DNA of 64,000 nt from Rhizobium sp. J15 (GCF_002531825.1 NZ_NWSX01000004.1:1-64000), one strand, 5' to 3'; shown: positions 24,942 through 33,906, counted from the first letter of the stretch. Made by a program: numbers and translations. The notes: a model not told the origin generated them from the letters alone.

Positions 24942-25853
24942 TCAGGCGGCCTTGCCGATTTTCGACGGACGCGTGGCGGCCGCTTTTTCGACCATCGCAG
25001 TGACCTCGGCGCGCCGCGCGCCCGAAAGCGGCAGGCGCGGCATGCGCACGCGCTCGGAGCCGCGGCCCATGATCTGCTCGGCGAGCTTGATCGACTGTAC
25101 GAGGTCGTGTTCGGCATCGAGATGCAGGAGCGGCATGAACCAGCGATAGATCTCGCGGGCCTTCGCCCAGTCGCCGCGTTCGGCAGCGGCGACGAGCTGC
25201 ACGGATTCCTCCGGGAAGGCGCTGGTGAGACCCGAGACCCAGCCCTTGGCGCCAAGCATCAGGCCTTCGAGCGCGACGTCGTCGAGGCCGGCGAAAATAT
25301 CGAAGCGATCGCCGAAGGCATTGATGAGATCGGTGAAGCGGCGCGGGTCCGGCGCGCTTTCCTTGACGGCCTTGATATTCGGCACGTCGGCCAGCACCTT
25401 CAGCACGTCGGCGCCGATGTTGACGCGATAGGCCGGCGGGTTGTTGTAGAGCATGATCGGCAGCGAGGTTGCTTCGGCGACGGTGCGGAAATGCGCGATC
25501 AGCTCTTCCGGCTTCGGTACATAGACCATGGCCGGCAGCAGCATCAGCCCGTCGGCGCCGAGCTTTTCGGCGTCACGGGCATAGGCGACGGCGCGGCGCG
25601 TGTCGAATTCGGAGACGCCTGTGACGACGGGAACGCGGCCGTTGACGACCTCGACGGCAGCTTTCAGGATCGTGCGCTTCTCATCGGGATCGAGCGAATT
25701 GTTCTCGCCGCATGTGCCCATGACGATCAGCCCGTTGACCCCGTCATTGACGAGCGCGTCCTGAACGCGCTGGGTCGAGGGCAGATCCACGGAAAGATCT
25801 TCGTTGAATTGTGTCGTTACGGCGGGAAATACGCCCTTCCATCCTGTCGTCAT
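24942..25853 (-). CDS. Dihydrodipicolinate synthase-family aldolase/lyase
   Basis: 303-aa TIM-barrel class I lyase of the DHDPS/N-acetylneuraminate lyase superfamily. Tyr136 in LYNNPP and Schiff-base Lys164 in IKAVKESAPD are present, with the substrate-carboxylate loop MGTCGENNSL in place of the usual GTTGE. A biosynthetic DapA would not be expected on an accessory replicon beside sugar genes, so a catabolic 2-keto-3-deoxy-sugar-acid aldolase or dehydratase is more likely. Monocistronic, convergent with the LacI gene and divergent from a GntR regulator. Confidence 0.92.
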   Translation of the reverse strand: MTTGWKGVFPAVTTQFNEDLSVDLPSTQRVQDALVNDGVNGLIVMGTCGENNSLDPDEKRTILKAAVEVVNGRVPVVTGVSEFDTRRAVAYARDAEKLGADGLMLLPAMVYVPKPEELIAHFRTVAEATSLPIMLYNNPPAYRVNIGADVLKVLADVPNIKAVKESAPDPRRFTDLINAFGDRFDIFAGLDDVALEGLMLGAKGWVSGLTSAFPEESVQLVAAAERGDWAKAREIYRWFMPLLHLDAEHDLVQSIKLAEQIMGRGSERVRMPRLPLSGARRAEVTAMVEKAAATRPSKIGKAA

Positions 25854-25880
25854 CGCTTGAACCCCGTTGAAGTCTGGAGC

Positions 25881-25909
25881 CTTATATACAAACTGTCGAC
25901 AAGACTCAA
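25881..25909 (-). promoter_or_regulatory. Promoter with GntR operator of the DHDPS-family gene
   Basis: Minus strand TTGAGT (plus 25904-25909), exactly 17 bp, TATAAG (plus 25881-25886). The 8-bp palindrome TGTCGACA (25894-25901) lies in the spacer, a good position for repression by the divergently encoded GntR protein. Confidence 0.6.
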
Positions 25910-25982
25910 CCGGCTTTATGAGAACCGTTGCGGAAACCGGCCGAAACGCAATACAAGGCTTTCAGGATAGAGGGCGGGACAC

Positions 25983-26687
25983 ATGCAGAACGACGCGGAA
26001 AATGTGCGGGTGCGCGGCTCCGGCACGCAGAGCGTCTATGTGACGCTGCGCCGGGAAATCCTGTCCATGGCGCTGGAGCCCGGCAGCCCGCTCGATGAAG
26101 TGCGGTTGTCGGAGCGTTTTGGGATGTCGCGAACGCCCATTCGCGAGGCGCTGCTGCGGCTTGCCGCCGACGGACTGGTCACGACCCTGCCGAATAGGAA
26201 CACGATCGTCGCGCCGATCGATTTCGCGAGCCTGCCCACCTATTTCGAAGCGCTGACGCTGATGTACCGGGTCACGACGCGCGGGGCTGCCGAGCGGCGG
26301 AACGGTGACATCATGAAGAGCATCCGGCTGCATCAGAAGCATTTTGCCGATGCCGTCGCCGCGCGCGACGCCTATGCGATGATCGAGGCGAACCGCGAAT
26401 TTCACGTGGCGATCGCCGAGCTTGCCGGCAATGCCTATTACACGGCTTTCTTCGCCAAGCTGCTCGACGAAGGCCGGCGCATCCTTCGCCTCTATTACTC
26501 CACCTTCGATGACCGCCTGCCGCGTCAATATGTCGACGAACACGAGGAAATCATTGCTGCGATCGAGGCGGGCGATGCCGAGCGGGCAGACCGGCTGGCG
26601 ATCGCCCACGCCAGCCAGATCGTCCGCCAGATCCAGGACTATCTCGCCCGCGACCTCGACCGGCCAATGGCGATCAGCCTGTCCTGA
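25983..26687 (+). CDS. GntR-family (FCD domain) transcriptional regulator
   Basis: 234-aa FadR-subfamily regulator: winged helix at about residues 15-80 (YVTLRREILSMALEPGSPLD, SERFGMSRTPIREALLRLAA) and an FCD ligand domain at 90-220 with metal-binding His (NREFHVAIAELAGNAYY). Divergent from the DHDPS-family gene, with a TGTCGACA palindrome between -35 and -10 of that gene's promoter. Likely senses a sugar-acid intermediate. Confidence 0.93.
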   Translation: MQNDAENVRVRGSGTQSVYVTLRREILSMALEPGSPLDEVRLSERFGMSRTPIREALLRLAADGLVTTLPNRNTIVAPIDFASLPTYFEALTLMYRVTTRGAAERRNGDIMKSIRLHQKHFADAVAARDAYAMIEANREFHVAIAELAGNAYYTAFFAKLLDEGRRILRLYYSTFDDRLPRQYVDEHEEIIAAIEAGDAERADRLAIAHASQIVRQIQDYLARDLDRPMAISLS

Positions 26688-26742
26688 AGCATGGGATCAC
26701 GCAGAGTGAATGCATCAATCCTGCATAGCAGTCGCACCCTTG

Positions 26743-26779
26743 CCTTGAGCTTGACCTCCATAACCGGAACGACGACAGT
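26743..26779 (-). repeat. Remnant of a second GH29 gene 3' end
   Basis: On the minus strand this stretch encodes VVVPVMEVKLKA, nearly the same as VVVPVIEVRLKA at the C-terminus of the intact fucosidase (plus about 27205-27250). About 36 nt align with only a handful of substitutions. It directly abuts the AT-rich gene that follows, as if most of a second fucosidase gene had been replaced. Confidence 0.6.
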
Positions 26780-27075
26780 TACTTCGACAAAAGAATTGCA
26801 ACGCAGGCAATCAGCAGTGTTGCAAATCCGAGAATCATGAATGGTGTTCCATAGCAAACCCTTGATTTGTTGGTAACCAGATCTTTGTCATCAGTTGAAT
26901 CCCCTTTATACAGCTTTATCCCGACATGGCTGTCTAAATCAAAATTCCAGTTATTTCTCTTATAGAACATTATTTCTCTAACTTCTTGGATAATTAGAAA
27001 TATAACTACTAGAGATAGTATTATAGTGCCACCAATAATTCCGTCTTGATGATTATATTTCTCAGATAAAAACAT
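26779..27075 (-). CDS. AT-rich orphan membrane protein (98 aa)
   Basis: 98-aa protein with two hydrophobic segments, GIIGGTIILSLVVIFLIIQE (residues about 12-31) and PFMILGFATLLIACVAILLS near the C-terminus, joined by a polar loop containing WNFDLDSHVGIKLYKGDSTD. AGGG precedes the ATG. Base composition and codon use (many AAT, ATA, TTA) are sharply more AT-rich than everything around, a strong sign of recent transfer. No homologue recognised. Flanked on one side by a GH29 gene fragment and on the other by 108 bp without identifiable content. Confidence 0.7.
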   Translation of the reverse strand: MFLSEKYNHQDGIIGGTIILSLVVIFLIIQEVREIMFYKRNNWNFDLDSHVGIKLYKGDSTDDKDLVTNKSRVCYGTPFMILGFATLLIACVAILLSK

Positions 27076-27183
27076 ATTTTCCCTTTAAGACTCGTCCACC
27101 ATGCGCAAGGCCGGTGGGGTTTTCGGTCGGTCCCGGGTTGCGCTGTTGGGACATGGCCAAGGCTAGTTTTAGCTGCTTCGATC

Positions 27184-28521
27184 CTAGGCTTGAATGCCAC
27201 CTGTGCTCCCCGCCTTGAGCCTGACCTCGATGACCGGGACGACGACCTTGGGACGGCGCACCGGCAGGACGAATGTCAGTTCGTCCTCGGCGACGGGAAA
27301 CTGCGTGTTCGCCCACAGCGTATTGGCGGATGGGCGCAGCCAGGTGACTTCGCTGGCGTCATGCAGGAATTGCGCATATTCGATCTTCCCGGCTAGGGCA
27401 TCGAAATGCAGATGCTTGTAGGGCCAGTTGAAAAGGTGGATGTAAAGCCGATCGCCGTTCTGGGTCAGGCGGCAGTCGGGCGGGGCGGTGAAGTCGGACT
27501 GGGTGCAGCCGACGATGCTGCGCTCGTGCAGCGCCATCCACTCCTCATAGGCGGCAAGGGCCGATATCGCGCGGTGGTCGAGCGTGCCGCGTGCCGTCGG
27601 TCCGACATTCATCAGCAGATTGCCGCCGATCGCAACGGTGCCGACCAGCATCTGCACCAACTGCTCCGTGCTTTTCCAGGTGTCCTCGTCGCGGTGATAA
27701 CCCCAGGAGCCGCTGAGCGTCTGGCAGGCTTCCCAGACGACGCGCCTGCCGTCGCGTTTCGGCCAGGCGCGCGGCATATATTGCTCCGGCGTGACGATGT
27801 CGGGCTGCAGACCGGCAAGGTCGAGCCGGTTGTTGATGATGATATCGGGGGCAAGCTCGCGCACCAGGCGCACCAGCTTCTCGCTTTCCCAATCCTGATG
27901 GCCCTTTCCCACCAGTTCTCCGAGCTTCCACTGGGGATAGCTGAAATCGAACCACATGATGTCGATCCGCCCGAACTCGGTCAGCAGCTCGCGCACCTGC
28001 TCGCGCATGAAGGCGGCATAGCGCTGCATATCCCGGCCTTCGTTGATTTTCGCTGCATCGGGATGATTGCGCTGCGGATGGCGCGGATCGACGGTGAAGT
28101 CGGGGTGATGCCAGTCGATCAGCGAATAATAGAAGCCGATCCTCAGGCCCTCGGCGCGGAAGGCGTCGACGAAAGGGCGCAGCAGATCCTTTCCATAGGG
28201 CGTGTTGGTTGCCTTGAAGTCGGTGGCCTTGGTATCCCACAGGCAGAAGCCCTCATGGTGCTTGGTGGTCAGCACCACATATTTCATGCCCGCGGCCTTG
28301 GCGCGTCTCGCCCATTCGCGGGGGTCGTAGAGATCGGGATCGAAATGATCGAAATATTTTTTATAGTCGGCGTCGTTCAATTCTTCGCGGCTTTTGACCC
28401 ATTCATGGCGCGCCGGCAGGGCATAGAGGCCCCAATGCACGAACATGCCGAAACGGTCGTGGACGAACCAGGCTTTCTTCTCCTCGGGCAGGGCCAGTGA
28501 CTGCAGATTGTCGGCATCCAT
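27184..28521 (-). CDS. GH29 alpha-L-fucosidase
   Basis: 445-aa glycoside hydrolase family 29 enzyme that removes alpha-L-fucose. RFGMFVHWGLYALPARHEW (residues 23-41) and KYVVLTTKHHEGFCLWDTKAT (about 80-100, quoted in part: 'TTKHHEGFCLWDTKAT') shape the active site; nucleophile Asp192 lies in DIMWFDFSYPQW. A C-terminal beta domain follows. No signal peptide, so it acts in the cytoplasm on imported glycan. 25 nt downstream of the LacI gene, in the same direction; divergent from the big oligosaccharide operon, so its substrate probably enters through that importer. Confidence 0.95.
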   Translation of the reverse strand: MDADNLQSLALPEEKKAWFVHDRFGMFVHWGLYALPARHEWVKSREELNDADYKKYFDHFDPDLYDPREWARRAKAAGMKYVVLTTKHHEGFCLWDTKATDFKATNTPYGKDLLRPFVDAFRAEGLRIGFYYSLIDWHHPDFTVDPRHPQRNHPDAAKINEGRDMQRYAAFMREQVRELLTEFGRIDIMWFDFSYPQWKLGELVGKGHQDWESEKLVRLVRELAPDIIINNRLDLAGLQPDIVTPEQYMPRAWPKRDGRRVVWEACQTLSGSWGYHRDEDTWKSTEQLVQMLVGTVAIGGNLLMNVGPTARGTLDHRAISALAAYEEWMALHERSIVGCTQSDFTAPPDCRLTQNGDRLYIHLFNWPYKHLHFDALAGKIEYAQFLHDASEVTWLRPSANTLWANTQFPVAEDELTFVLPVRRPKVVVPVIEVRLKAGSTGGIQA

Positions 28522-28546
28522 GGGATATCCTCCTGTTGATCGTCGA

Positions 28547-29554
28547 TCAGGTCGTTTCGCGGATGATGAGCTCGGGCACGATGACGATGCCGTGCTGACG
28601 GTTTTTGGTGGCGATGCGGCTGAGCAGCAGGCGCACGGCTTCCTCTCCCATTTCCCGTTTCTGCACGCGTAGCGTCGTCAGCGCCGGGGACAGAAGTTCG
28701 GCGGTCGGGATGTCATCGAAACCGATGAGGGCGATCTGTTCGGGGATGGAAATGCCGGCGGCCCGGCAGGCCTTCATGGCGCCGATCGCATTGAGGTCGT
28801 TGTAGCAGACGAGGGCGTCGATCCCGGGCGCTTCCGCCAGCAATTGCGCGGCCGCCGTCTGTCCGCCCGCAGCCGTGGGATCACAGTAGACGATGCCGTG
28901 CGCCTTCAGCCCATGGGCCGCCAGCGTTTTGCGGAAGCCGACGAGGCGGCTCTTGCCGCCGAACGAACTGCGAGGTCCCGCGACGATGGCGATTTTTCGG
29001 CGTCCGCGCTCGACCAGATGGTCGATGGCCCGCGAGGCGCCGGTCTCGTAATCGGTAACGATCGTTCCGGCGACTTCAGGGGGAGCCTCGCGGTTTATGA
29101 GCACGACGGCGCGGTGGTGCGCGAGCGCCTTGTGCAGGGCGGCGTCGGGCAGGCGCGCGCTGCAGACGATGATGCCGTCGACGCGGTGCCGCAGCAGCGC
29201 TTCGATGAGCTCTTCCTCGCGCTTGCTGTTTTCGACGACGTTGGACAGAAGCAGGTTGTAGCCGGCCGCGCTCGCCGCATCCTCGGCTCCCCTGATGACC
29301 TCGGGGAAGAACGGGTTGGTGATGTCGGGAACGAGAAGGCCGATGGTCTTCGACCGGTCGGATCGCAATCCGCGCGCAAAGGGATTGGGCCGGTAATTGA
29401 GTTCGTTTGCCGCCAGGAGAATGCGCTGCGTGGTCTCCGCACTGGCGCCGCCCTGATCATTGAGCACGCGCGATACCGTCATCGGCGACACGCCGGCGGC
29501 GCGAGCGACGTCGGCGATGGTGATTTTGGATTCTGGCTCTTTGGGGCGGTTCAA
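28547..29554 (-). CDS. LacI-family transcriptional regulator (fucosidase/oligosaccharide locus)
   Basis: LacI-type repressor with HTH ITIADVARAAGVSPMTVSRV and a full effector domain (TIGLLVPDITNPFFPEVIRG; LIGFDDIPTAELLSPALTTL). I place the start at TTG 29554, giving 335 aa, the family norm, with a GAGAG site upstream. The frame stays open to an ATG at 29632, but that extension (MNRLGFLWNYVSYRYRK) would run across GATAACGATAAC operator sequence and is unlike the family. Co-transcribed with the fucosidase and divergent from the transporter operon it probably controls. Confidence 0.88.
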   Translation of the reverse strand: MNRPKEPESKITIADVARAAGVSPMTVSRVLNDQGGASAETTQRILLAANELNYRPNPFARGLRSDRSKTIGLLVPDITNPFFPEVIRGAEDAASAAGYNLLLSNVVENSKREEELIEALLRHRVDGIIVCSARLPDAALHKALAHHRAVVLINREAPPEVAGTIVTDYETGASRAIDHLVERGRRKIAIVAGPRSSFGGKSRLVGFRKTLAAHGLKAHGIVYCDPTAAGGQTAAAQLLAEAPGIDALVCYNDLNAIGAMKACRAAGISIPEQIALIGFDDIPTAELLSPALTTLRVQKREMGEEAVRLLLSRIATKNRQHGIVIVPELIIRETT

Positions 29555-29584
29555 CTGGGCTGTCTCTCGGAAGGATAGAATTTT

Positions 29585-29720
29585 GCGATAACGATAACTA
29601 ACATAATTCCAGAGAAAGCCAAGGCGGTTCAAGCCATGAACGCGGCTAGTAGAATCTCTTTGACAAGATTGAACGGTAACGTTAACGTTATGGCTGAAGG
29701 AAAATACGTTAACGATAACC
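29585..29720. promoter_or_regulatory. Divergent control region with three LacI-type sites
   Basis: GCGATAACGATAAC (29585-29598), GGTAACGTTAACGTTA (29675-29690) and ACGTTAACGATAAC (29706-29719) share the core CG(T/A)TAACG. The rightward promoter reads TTGACA (29660-29665), 17 bp, TAACGT (29683-29688), so the middle site covers its -10. The first site lies in front of the leftward LacI-fucosidase pair. Spacing of about 90 and 31 bp between sites would allow looping. Confidence 0.7.
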
Positions 29721-29745
29721 TAGGCGAGATCATTGGGAGGAAACA

Positions 29746-31671
29746 ATGCAACACGTCAGAATGCTACGACGGCAGGTCGTTTCGACCGTTGCCGGTGCGA
29801 TCCTCATCGGTTCCAGCTGGGCCGGCGCCGCCCTCGGCTTTCAGGAGGCGCCGGAGCTCAAGGCGCTCGTCGATGCTGGCAAGCTGCCGCCGGTCGAAAA
29901 GCGGGTGCCCAAGGAGCCGCTCGTGCTCACTCCCCTTGAATCGGTCGGCGCTTATGGCGGCACCTGGCGCACGGCCACCTTCGGCGGCGGCGACAGCGAG
30001 ATCGAGCGTTCGATCGGCTACACGCGCCTGGTCCGCTGGAACCCGGAATGGACGGAGGTGATTCCCGACATCGCCAAAAGCTTCGAGGTCAATGCCAATG
30101 CCACCGAATATACCTTCACCCTGCGCGAAGGCACGCGCTGGTCGGACGGCGAGCCTTTTACCGCGGACGATCTGGTGTGGTGGAACGAGAATGTGCTGCG
30201 CAACACCAAGATCACCCCCGCCGCGCCGGGATGGCTGACTGCGGGGGGCGAGACCGTCAAGGTCGAGAAGATCGGCGACGACAAGGTGGTCTTCAAATTC
30301 GCCGCGCCGAACGGGCTCTTCCTGATGAACATGGCGACCGTGCGCGGCTCCGATATTCTGGCGGCGGCACCGGCGCATTACCTCAAGCAGTTCCACAAGG
30401 ATTTCAATCCCGACGGCGTCGATGCCCTGGCGAAGGCGGCCGGCGCAACCGACTGGGTCCAGCTCTTCAACAACAAGATCGGCTTTCCCGGCCGCTGGCG
30501 CGATCTCGGCCGCCCGACGCTCGACGCCTGGGTGCTGACCGCGCCCTATAACGGCACGACGCAGGTCGTCGCCGAACGCAATCCCTATTATGCCAAGGTG
30601 GATACGGCAGGAAACCAGCTGCCTTACTTCGACCGCATCACCATCGACGTGATGCAGGACACGCAGGCGATCATCCTGAAAGCGATCAGCGGCGAAATCG
30701 ACATGCAGAACCGCTTCATCGAGACGACGGATGCCCGCACCGTGATCGTGCAAAACCAGCAGAAGGGCGGCTATGGCCTGTTCATCGCCCGGCCGGCCTG
30801 GTCGAATGCGCTGCTGATCACGCTCAACCAGACCCACAAGAACCCGGCCCTGCGCGCCGTCTTCTCCAACAAGGACTTCCGCATCGGTCTCAGCCACGCC
30901 ATCAACCGCGAGGAGCTCAACCAGCTGATCTATGCGGGACAGGCCAAGCCCTATCAGGCCGCACCCCGCGAGGGCACGGCGCTCTACGACGAGAAGATGG
31001 CGACGCAGTATCTCGAATATAATGTCGATCTCGCCAACCAGTATCTCGACAAGGCCGGCCTGACCAAGAAAGACACCGAAGGTTTTCGCCTCGGCCAGGA
31101 CGGCAAGCGGATCACCTTTGCGATCGATGCGCTAACGGGCAGCCCGATCCAGGTCGACGCGCTGGAAATGATCCAACGCTATTGGCGGGCGGTCGGCATC
31201 GACATGCAGCCCCGCCCGGCCGAACGGTCGCTGATCTTTTCCCGCCTGCAGAACAACGAAAATGACGGTCTGGCATGGGTCGGCGGCGGGGGTTACGACT
31301 TCCTCGGCCTGCTCGATCCCAAATGGTATTTCCCGCACGAATATGAATCGAGCTTCGCGACGGCCTGGGGCCTCTACTACCAGAATCCCAAGGATCCGAA
31401 CGCTGAGGAACCAAGCCCGGCGGCCAAGAAGCAGATGGATCTCTATCGCCAGGTTCAGGAAGCGCCGACGCTGGAAAAACAGCTCGGAGCCATGAAGGAG
31501 CTGCTGGCGATCACCCGTGACGAGTTCTACGTCATCGGCACCAACCTGGAGCCGGACCGCGTCGGTATCGTCAAGACCAATATGCACAACGTGCCGAAGG
31601 TCATCCCCAGCACGTCCTTCTACATGACGCCGGGACCGGCCAAGCCGGAAACCTTCTACTACCAGCAATAA
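29746..31671 (+). CDS. Family-5 (OppA/DppA-like) ABC substrate-binding protein
   Basis: 641-aa periplasmic binding protein with an N-terminal signal sequence (RRQVVSTVAGAILIGSSWAG, cleavage around residues 28-32) and typical cluster C features (EYTFTLREGTRWSDGEPFTA; DIAKSFEVNANATEYTF). Long SBP-5 proteins of this length in rhizobia often bind oligosaccharides or glycosides rather than peptides. First gene of the operon that includes IolB-like and GH39 enzymes, so a plant or microbial uronate-containing oligosaccharide is the suggested ligand. Confidence 0.93.
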   Translation: MQHVRMLRRQVVSTVAGAILIGSSWAGAALGFQEAPELKALVDAGKLPPVEKRVPKEPLVLTPLESVGAYGGTWRTATFGGGDSEIERSIGYTRLVRWNPEWTEVIPDIAKSFEVNANATEYTFTLREGTRWSDGEPFTADDLVWWNENVLRNTKITPAAPGWLTAGGETVKVEKIGDDKVVFKFAAPNGLFLMNMATVRGSDILAAAPAHYLKQFHKDFNPDGVDALAKAAGATDWVQLFNNKIGFPGRWRDLGRPTLDAWVLTAPYNGTTQVVAERNPYYAKVDTAGNQLPYFDRITIDVMQDTQAIILKAISGEIDMQNRFIETTDARTVIVQNQQKGGYGLFIARPAWSNALLITLNQTHKNPALRAVFSNKDFRIGLSHAINREELNQLIYAGQAKPYQAAPREGTALYDEKMATQYLEYNVDLANQYLDKAGLTKKDTEGFRLGQDGKRITFAIDALTGSPIQVDALEMIQRYWRAVGIDMQPRPAERSLIFSRLQNNENDGLAWVGGGGYDFLGLLDPKWYFPHEYESSFATAWGLYYQNPKDPNAEEPSPAAKKQMDLYRQVQEAPTLEKQLGAMKELLAITRDEFYVIGTNLEPDRVGIVKTNMHNVPKVIPSTSFYMTPGPAKPETFYYQQ

Positions 31672-31684
31672 GACAAATGATCGG

Positions 31685-31715
31685 CCGGAATGGTGCTCGT
31701 CAGGCGCCGTTCCGG
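31685..31715 (+). terminator. Hairpin after the binding-protein gene
   Basis: CCGGAATGGTGC (31685-31696) pairs with GCGCCGTTCCGG (31704-31715) over 12 positions with two G-U wobbles, 7-nt loop, 13 bp after the stop. Third case in this window of a hairpin between a binding-protein gene and its permease. Confidence 0.55.
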
Positions 31716-31773
31716 AACCAGCCCCGCCCAATCACCCAGTCCGATCGGCGATGCCGGTCGAAGGAGCTTGAAC

Positions 31774-32760
31774 ATGGCCGGCTTCATCATCAGACGTCTG
31801 CTTTACATGATCCCGATGATGTTCGCGATCTCGGTCGTGACCTTCATCATCATCCAGCTGCCGCCGGGCGACTTCCTGACGGCGATGACCGCGCGGCTGG
31901 CTTCGCAGAACGAGACCGTCGATCCCGGCGTCATCGCGGGTCTGCGCGAACGCTACGGCCTCGACCAGCCCTGGGCGGTGCAATACTGGAAATGGATCAG
32001 CGGCATCCTGCTGCGCGGCGATTTCGGCCAGTCCCTCGATTGGAACAAGCCGGTCAGCGAGCTGATCTGGGCGCGCATGGGCCTGACGATGGTGGTCTCG
32101 GTCACCACGCTGCTCTTCGTCTGGGCTGTGGCCTTTCCGATCGGCATCTATTCGGCGGTGCGGCAATATTCGGTCGGCGATTACGTCGCCACCTTCTTCG
32201 GCTTCCTCGGCCTTGCCATCCCGAACTTCCTGCTGGCGCTGGTGCTGATGTTCGTCTCCGCGCAGTATTTCGGCCAGAGCGTCGGCGGGCTGTTTTCGCC
32301 CCTCTATATCAACGCTGCCTGGAGCTGGGCCAAGCTCGGCGATCTCATCTCGCATATGTGGATCCCGGTCGTCGTGCTCGGCACGGGCGCGACGGCGGCG
32401 CTGATCCGCATCATGCGCGCCAATCTACTCGACGAACTCAACAAGCCCTATGTCGACATGGCGCGCGCCCGGGGCCTCAGCGAAATCCGCCTGCTGCTCA
32501 AATATCCGGTGCGGGTTGCGCTCAACCCCTTCGTCTCGACTGTCGGCTGGGTACTGCCGCACCTCGTCTCGGGTTCGGTGGTGGTCTCCATCGTCCTCAG
32601 CCTGCCGATCACGGGACCGCTCCTGCTCAACGCCCTGTTTGCCCAGGATATGTATCTCGCCGGCACGTTCATCCTGCTGATGAGCATGCTGACGCTGATC
32701 GGCACCCTGATCTCCGATCTGCTGCTCGCCTGGCTCGATCCACGCATTCGCAATGGCTGA
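31774..32760 (+). CDS. Dpp/Opp-type ABC transporter permease (DppB-like)
   Basis: 328-aa permease starting MAGFIIRRLLYMIPMMFAIS; ATG 31774 follows AAGGAG, whereas the frame's earlier start at 31690 reads a non-family, polar extension over the hairpin. Six predicted membrane helices and the MARARGLSEIRLLLKYPVR coupling loop near residue 230. Pairs with the DppC-like permease 12 nt downstream. Confidence 0.94.
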   Translation: MAGFIIRRLLYMIPMMFAISVVTFIIIQLPPGDFLTAMTARLASQNETVDPGVIAGLRERYGLDQPWAVQYWKWISGILLRGDFGQSLDWNKPVSELIWARMGLTMVVSVTTLLFVWAVAFPIGIYSAVRQYSVGDYVATFFGFLGLAIPNFLLALVLMFVSAQYFGQSVGGLFSPLYINAAWSWAKLGDLISHMWIPVVVLGTGATAALIRIMRANLLDELNKPYVDMARARGLSEIRLLLKYPVRVALNPFVSTVGWVLPHLVSGSVVVSIVLSLPITGPLLLNALFAQDMYLAGTFILLMSMLTLIGTLISDLLLAWLDPRIRNG

Positions 32761-32772
32761 AGGACGATAGAA

Positions 32773-33906
32773 ATGACCGATCAAGCCATCGCACAGATAC
32801 CTGAACGTGTTCGCAATTCCGATGCGGTCGCCGGCCAGTGGAAACTGATCTGGCGCCGCTTCCGCCGCCACCGGCTGGCGCTTGGGGCAGGGGTCGTCAT
32901 CCTGCTGATTTACCTGGTCGCCCTGTTTGCCGAGGTGATCGCTCCGGTTTCATCGCAGACCTACGATTCCCGCTACACCTATGCGCCGCCCCAGCAGCTG
33001 AGATTTGCCAGCTATGACGCGGCGGGGCAGTTTCATGCGCTCTACGTCAACGGCTATTCGATGAAGGTCGATCCGATTGCGCTCAGCCGCACCTATGTGC
33101 CCGATCCGGCCGTCGTCATTCCCGTCGGCTTCTTCGTCAAGGGTGAACCCTATCGGCTCTGGGGGTTGTTCGATCTCGACCGTCACCTGATCGGCCCGGT
33201 CGAGGCCGGCAAACCCTTCTACCTGTTCGGCGCCGACCGGCTGGGCCGCGACGTCTTCAGCCGGACGGTGCACGGCACCCGCGTTTCAATGTCGGTCGGC
33301 CTCATCGGCGTGGCGATCAGTCTGATCCTCGGCATTATCCTCGGCGGCATCTCCGGCCTTTATGGGGGTTGGGTGGACGATGTGATCCAGCGCTGCATCG
33401 AGCTCATCAACTCGATCCCGACCATCCCGCTATGGATGGGCCTTGCGGCTGCCGTTCCGATCAGCGCCGATCCGATCCTCGTCTATCTCTGGATCACCGT
33501 CATCCTGTCGCTGATCGGCTGGACGGATCTCGCGCGTGTCGTGCGCGGTCGCTTCCTGTCGCTGAAGACGGAGGACTTCGTCATCGCCGCCGGTCTCGAT
33601 GGCTGTTCCCGGATGCGCATCATCTGGCGGCACATGGTTCCCTCCTTCATGAGCCACATCATCGCCTCGGTGACGCTTGCCATTCCGACGATGATCCTCG
33701 CCGAGACCGCGCTTTCCTTCTTGGGAATCGGCCTGCGCCCGCCTGTGGTCAGCTGGGGCGTGCTGCTACAGGAGGCGCAGAACATTCTCGCGGTCTCGAG
33801 CGCTCCCTGGCTGTTTCTCCCGGGCATCGCGGTGATCGTCACCGTGCTCGCCCTCAATTTTCTTGGTGATGGATTACGCGATGCTGCAGATCCCTATGAA
33901 TACTGA
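32773..33906 (+). CDS. Dpp/Opp-type ABC transporter permease (DppC-like)
   Basis: 377-aa permease, longer than the usual ~300 aa because of an extended periplasmic loop between helix 1 and the [20 protein letters not shown] segment (about residues 70-180). This enlarged loop is typical of the oligosaccharide-associated subgroup of these importers. Helices 2-6 and the coupling loop [20 protein letters not shown] are standard. Its 3' end overlaps the start of the first ATPase gene. Confidence 0.94.
   Translation: MTDQAIAQIPERVRNSDAVAGQWKLIWRRFRRHRLALGAGVVILLIYLVALFAEVIAPVSSQTYDSRYTYAPPQQLRFASYDAAGQFHALYVNGYSMKVDPIALSRTYVPDPAVVIPVGFFVKGEPYRLWGLFDLDRHLIGPVEAGKPFYLFGADRLGRDVFSRTVHGTRVSMSVGLIGVAISLILGIILGGISGLYGGWVDDVIQRCIELINSIPTIPLWMGLAAAVPISADPILVYLWITVILSLIGWTDLARVVRGRFLSLKTEDFVIAAGLDGCSRMRIIWRHMVPSFMSHIIASVTLAIPTMILAETALSFLGIGLRPPVVSWGVLLQEAQNILAVSSAPWLFLPGIAVIVTVLALNFLGDGLRDAADPYEY

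Noticed and set aside
24942..25853. Biosynthetic dapA
   Set aside because: Catalytic residues fit the wider superfamily, but the context (sugar genes, own GntR regulator, accessory replicon) favours a catabolic aldolase or dehydratase.
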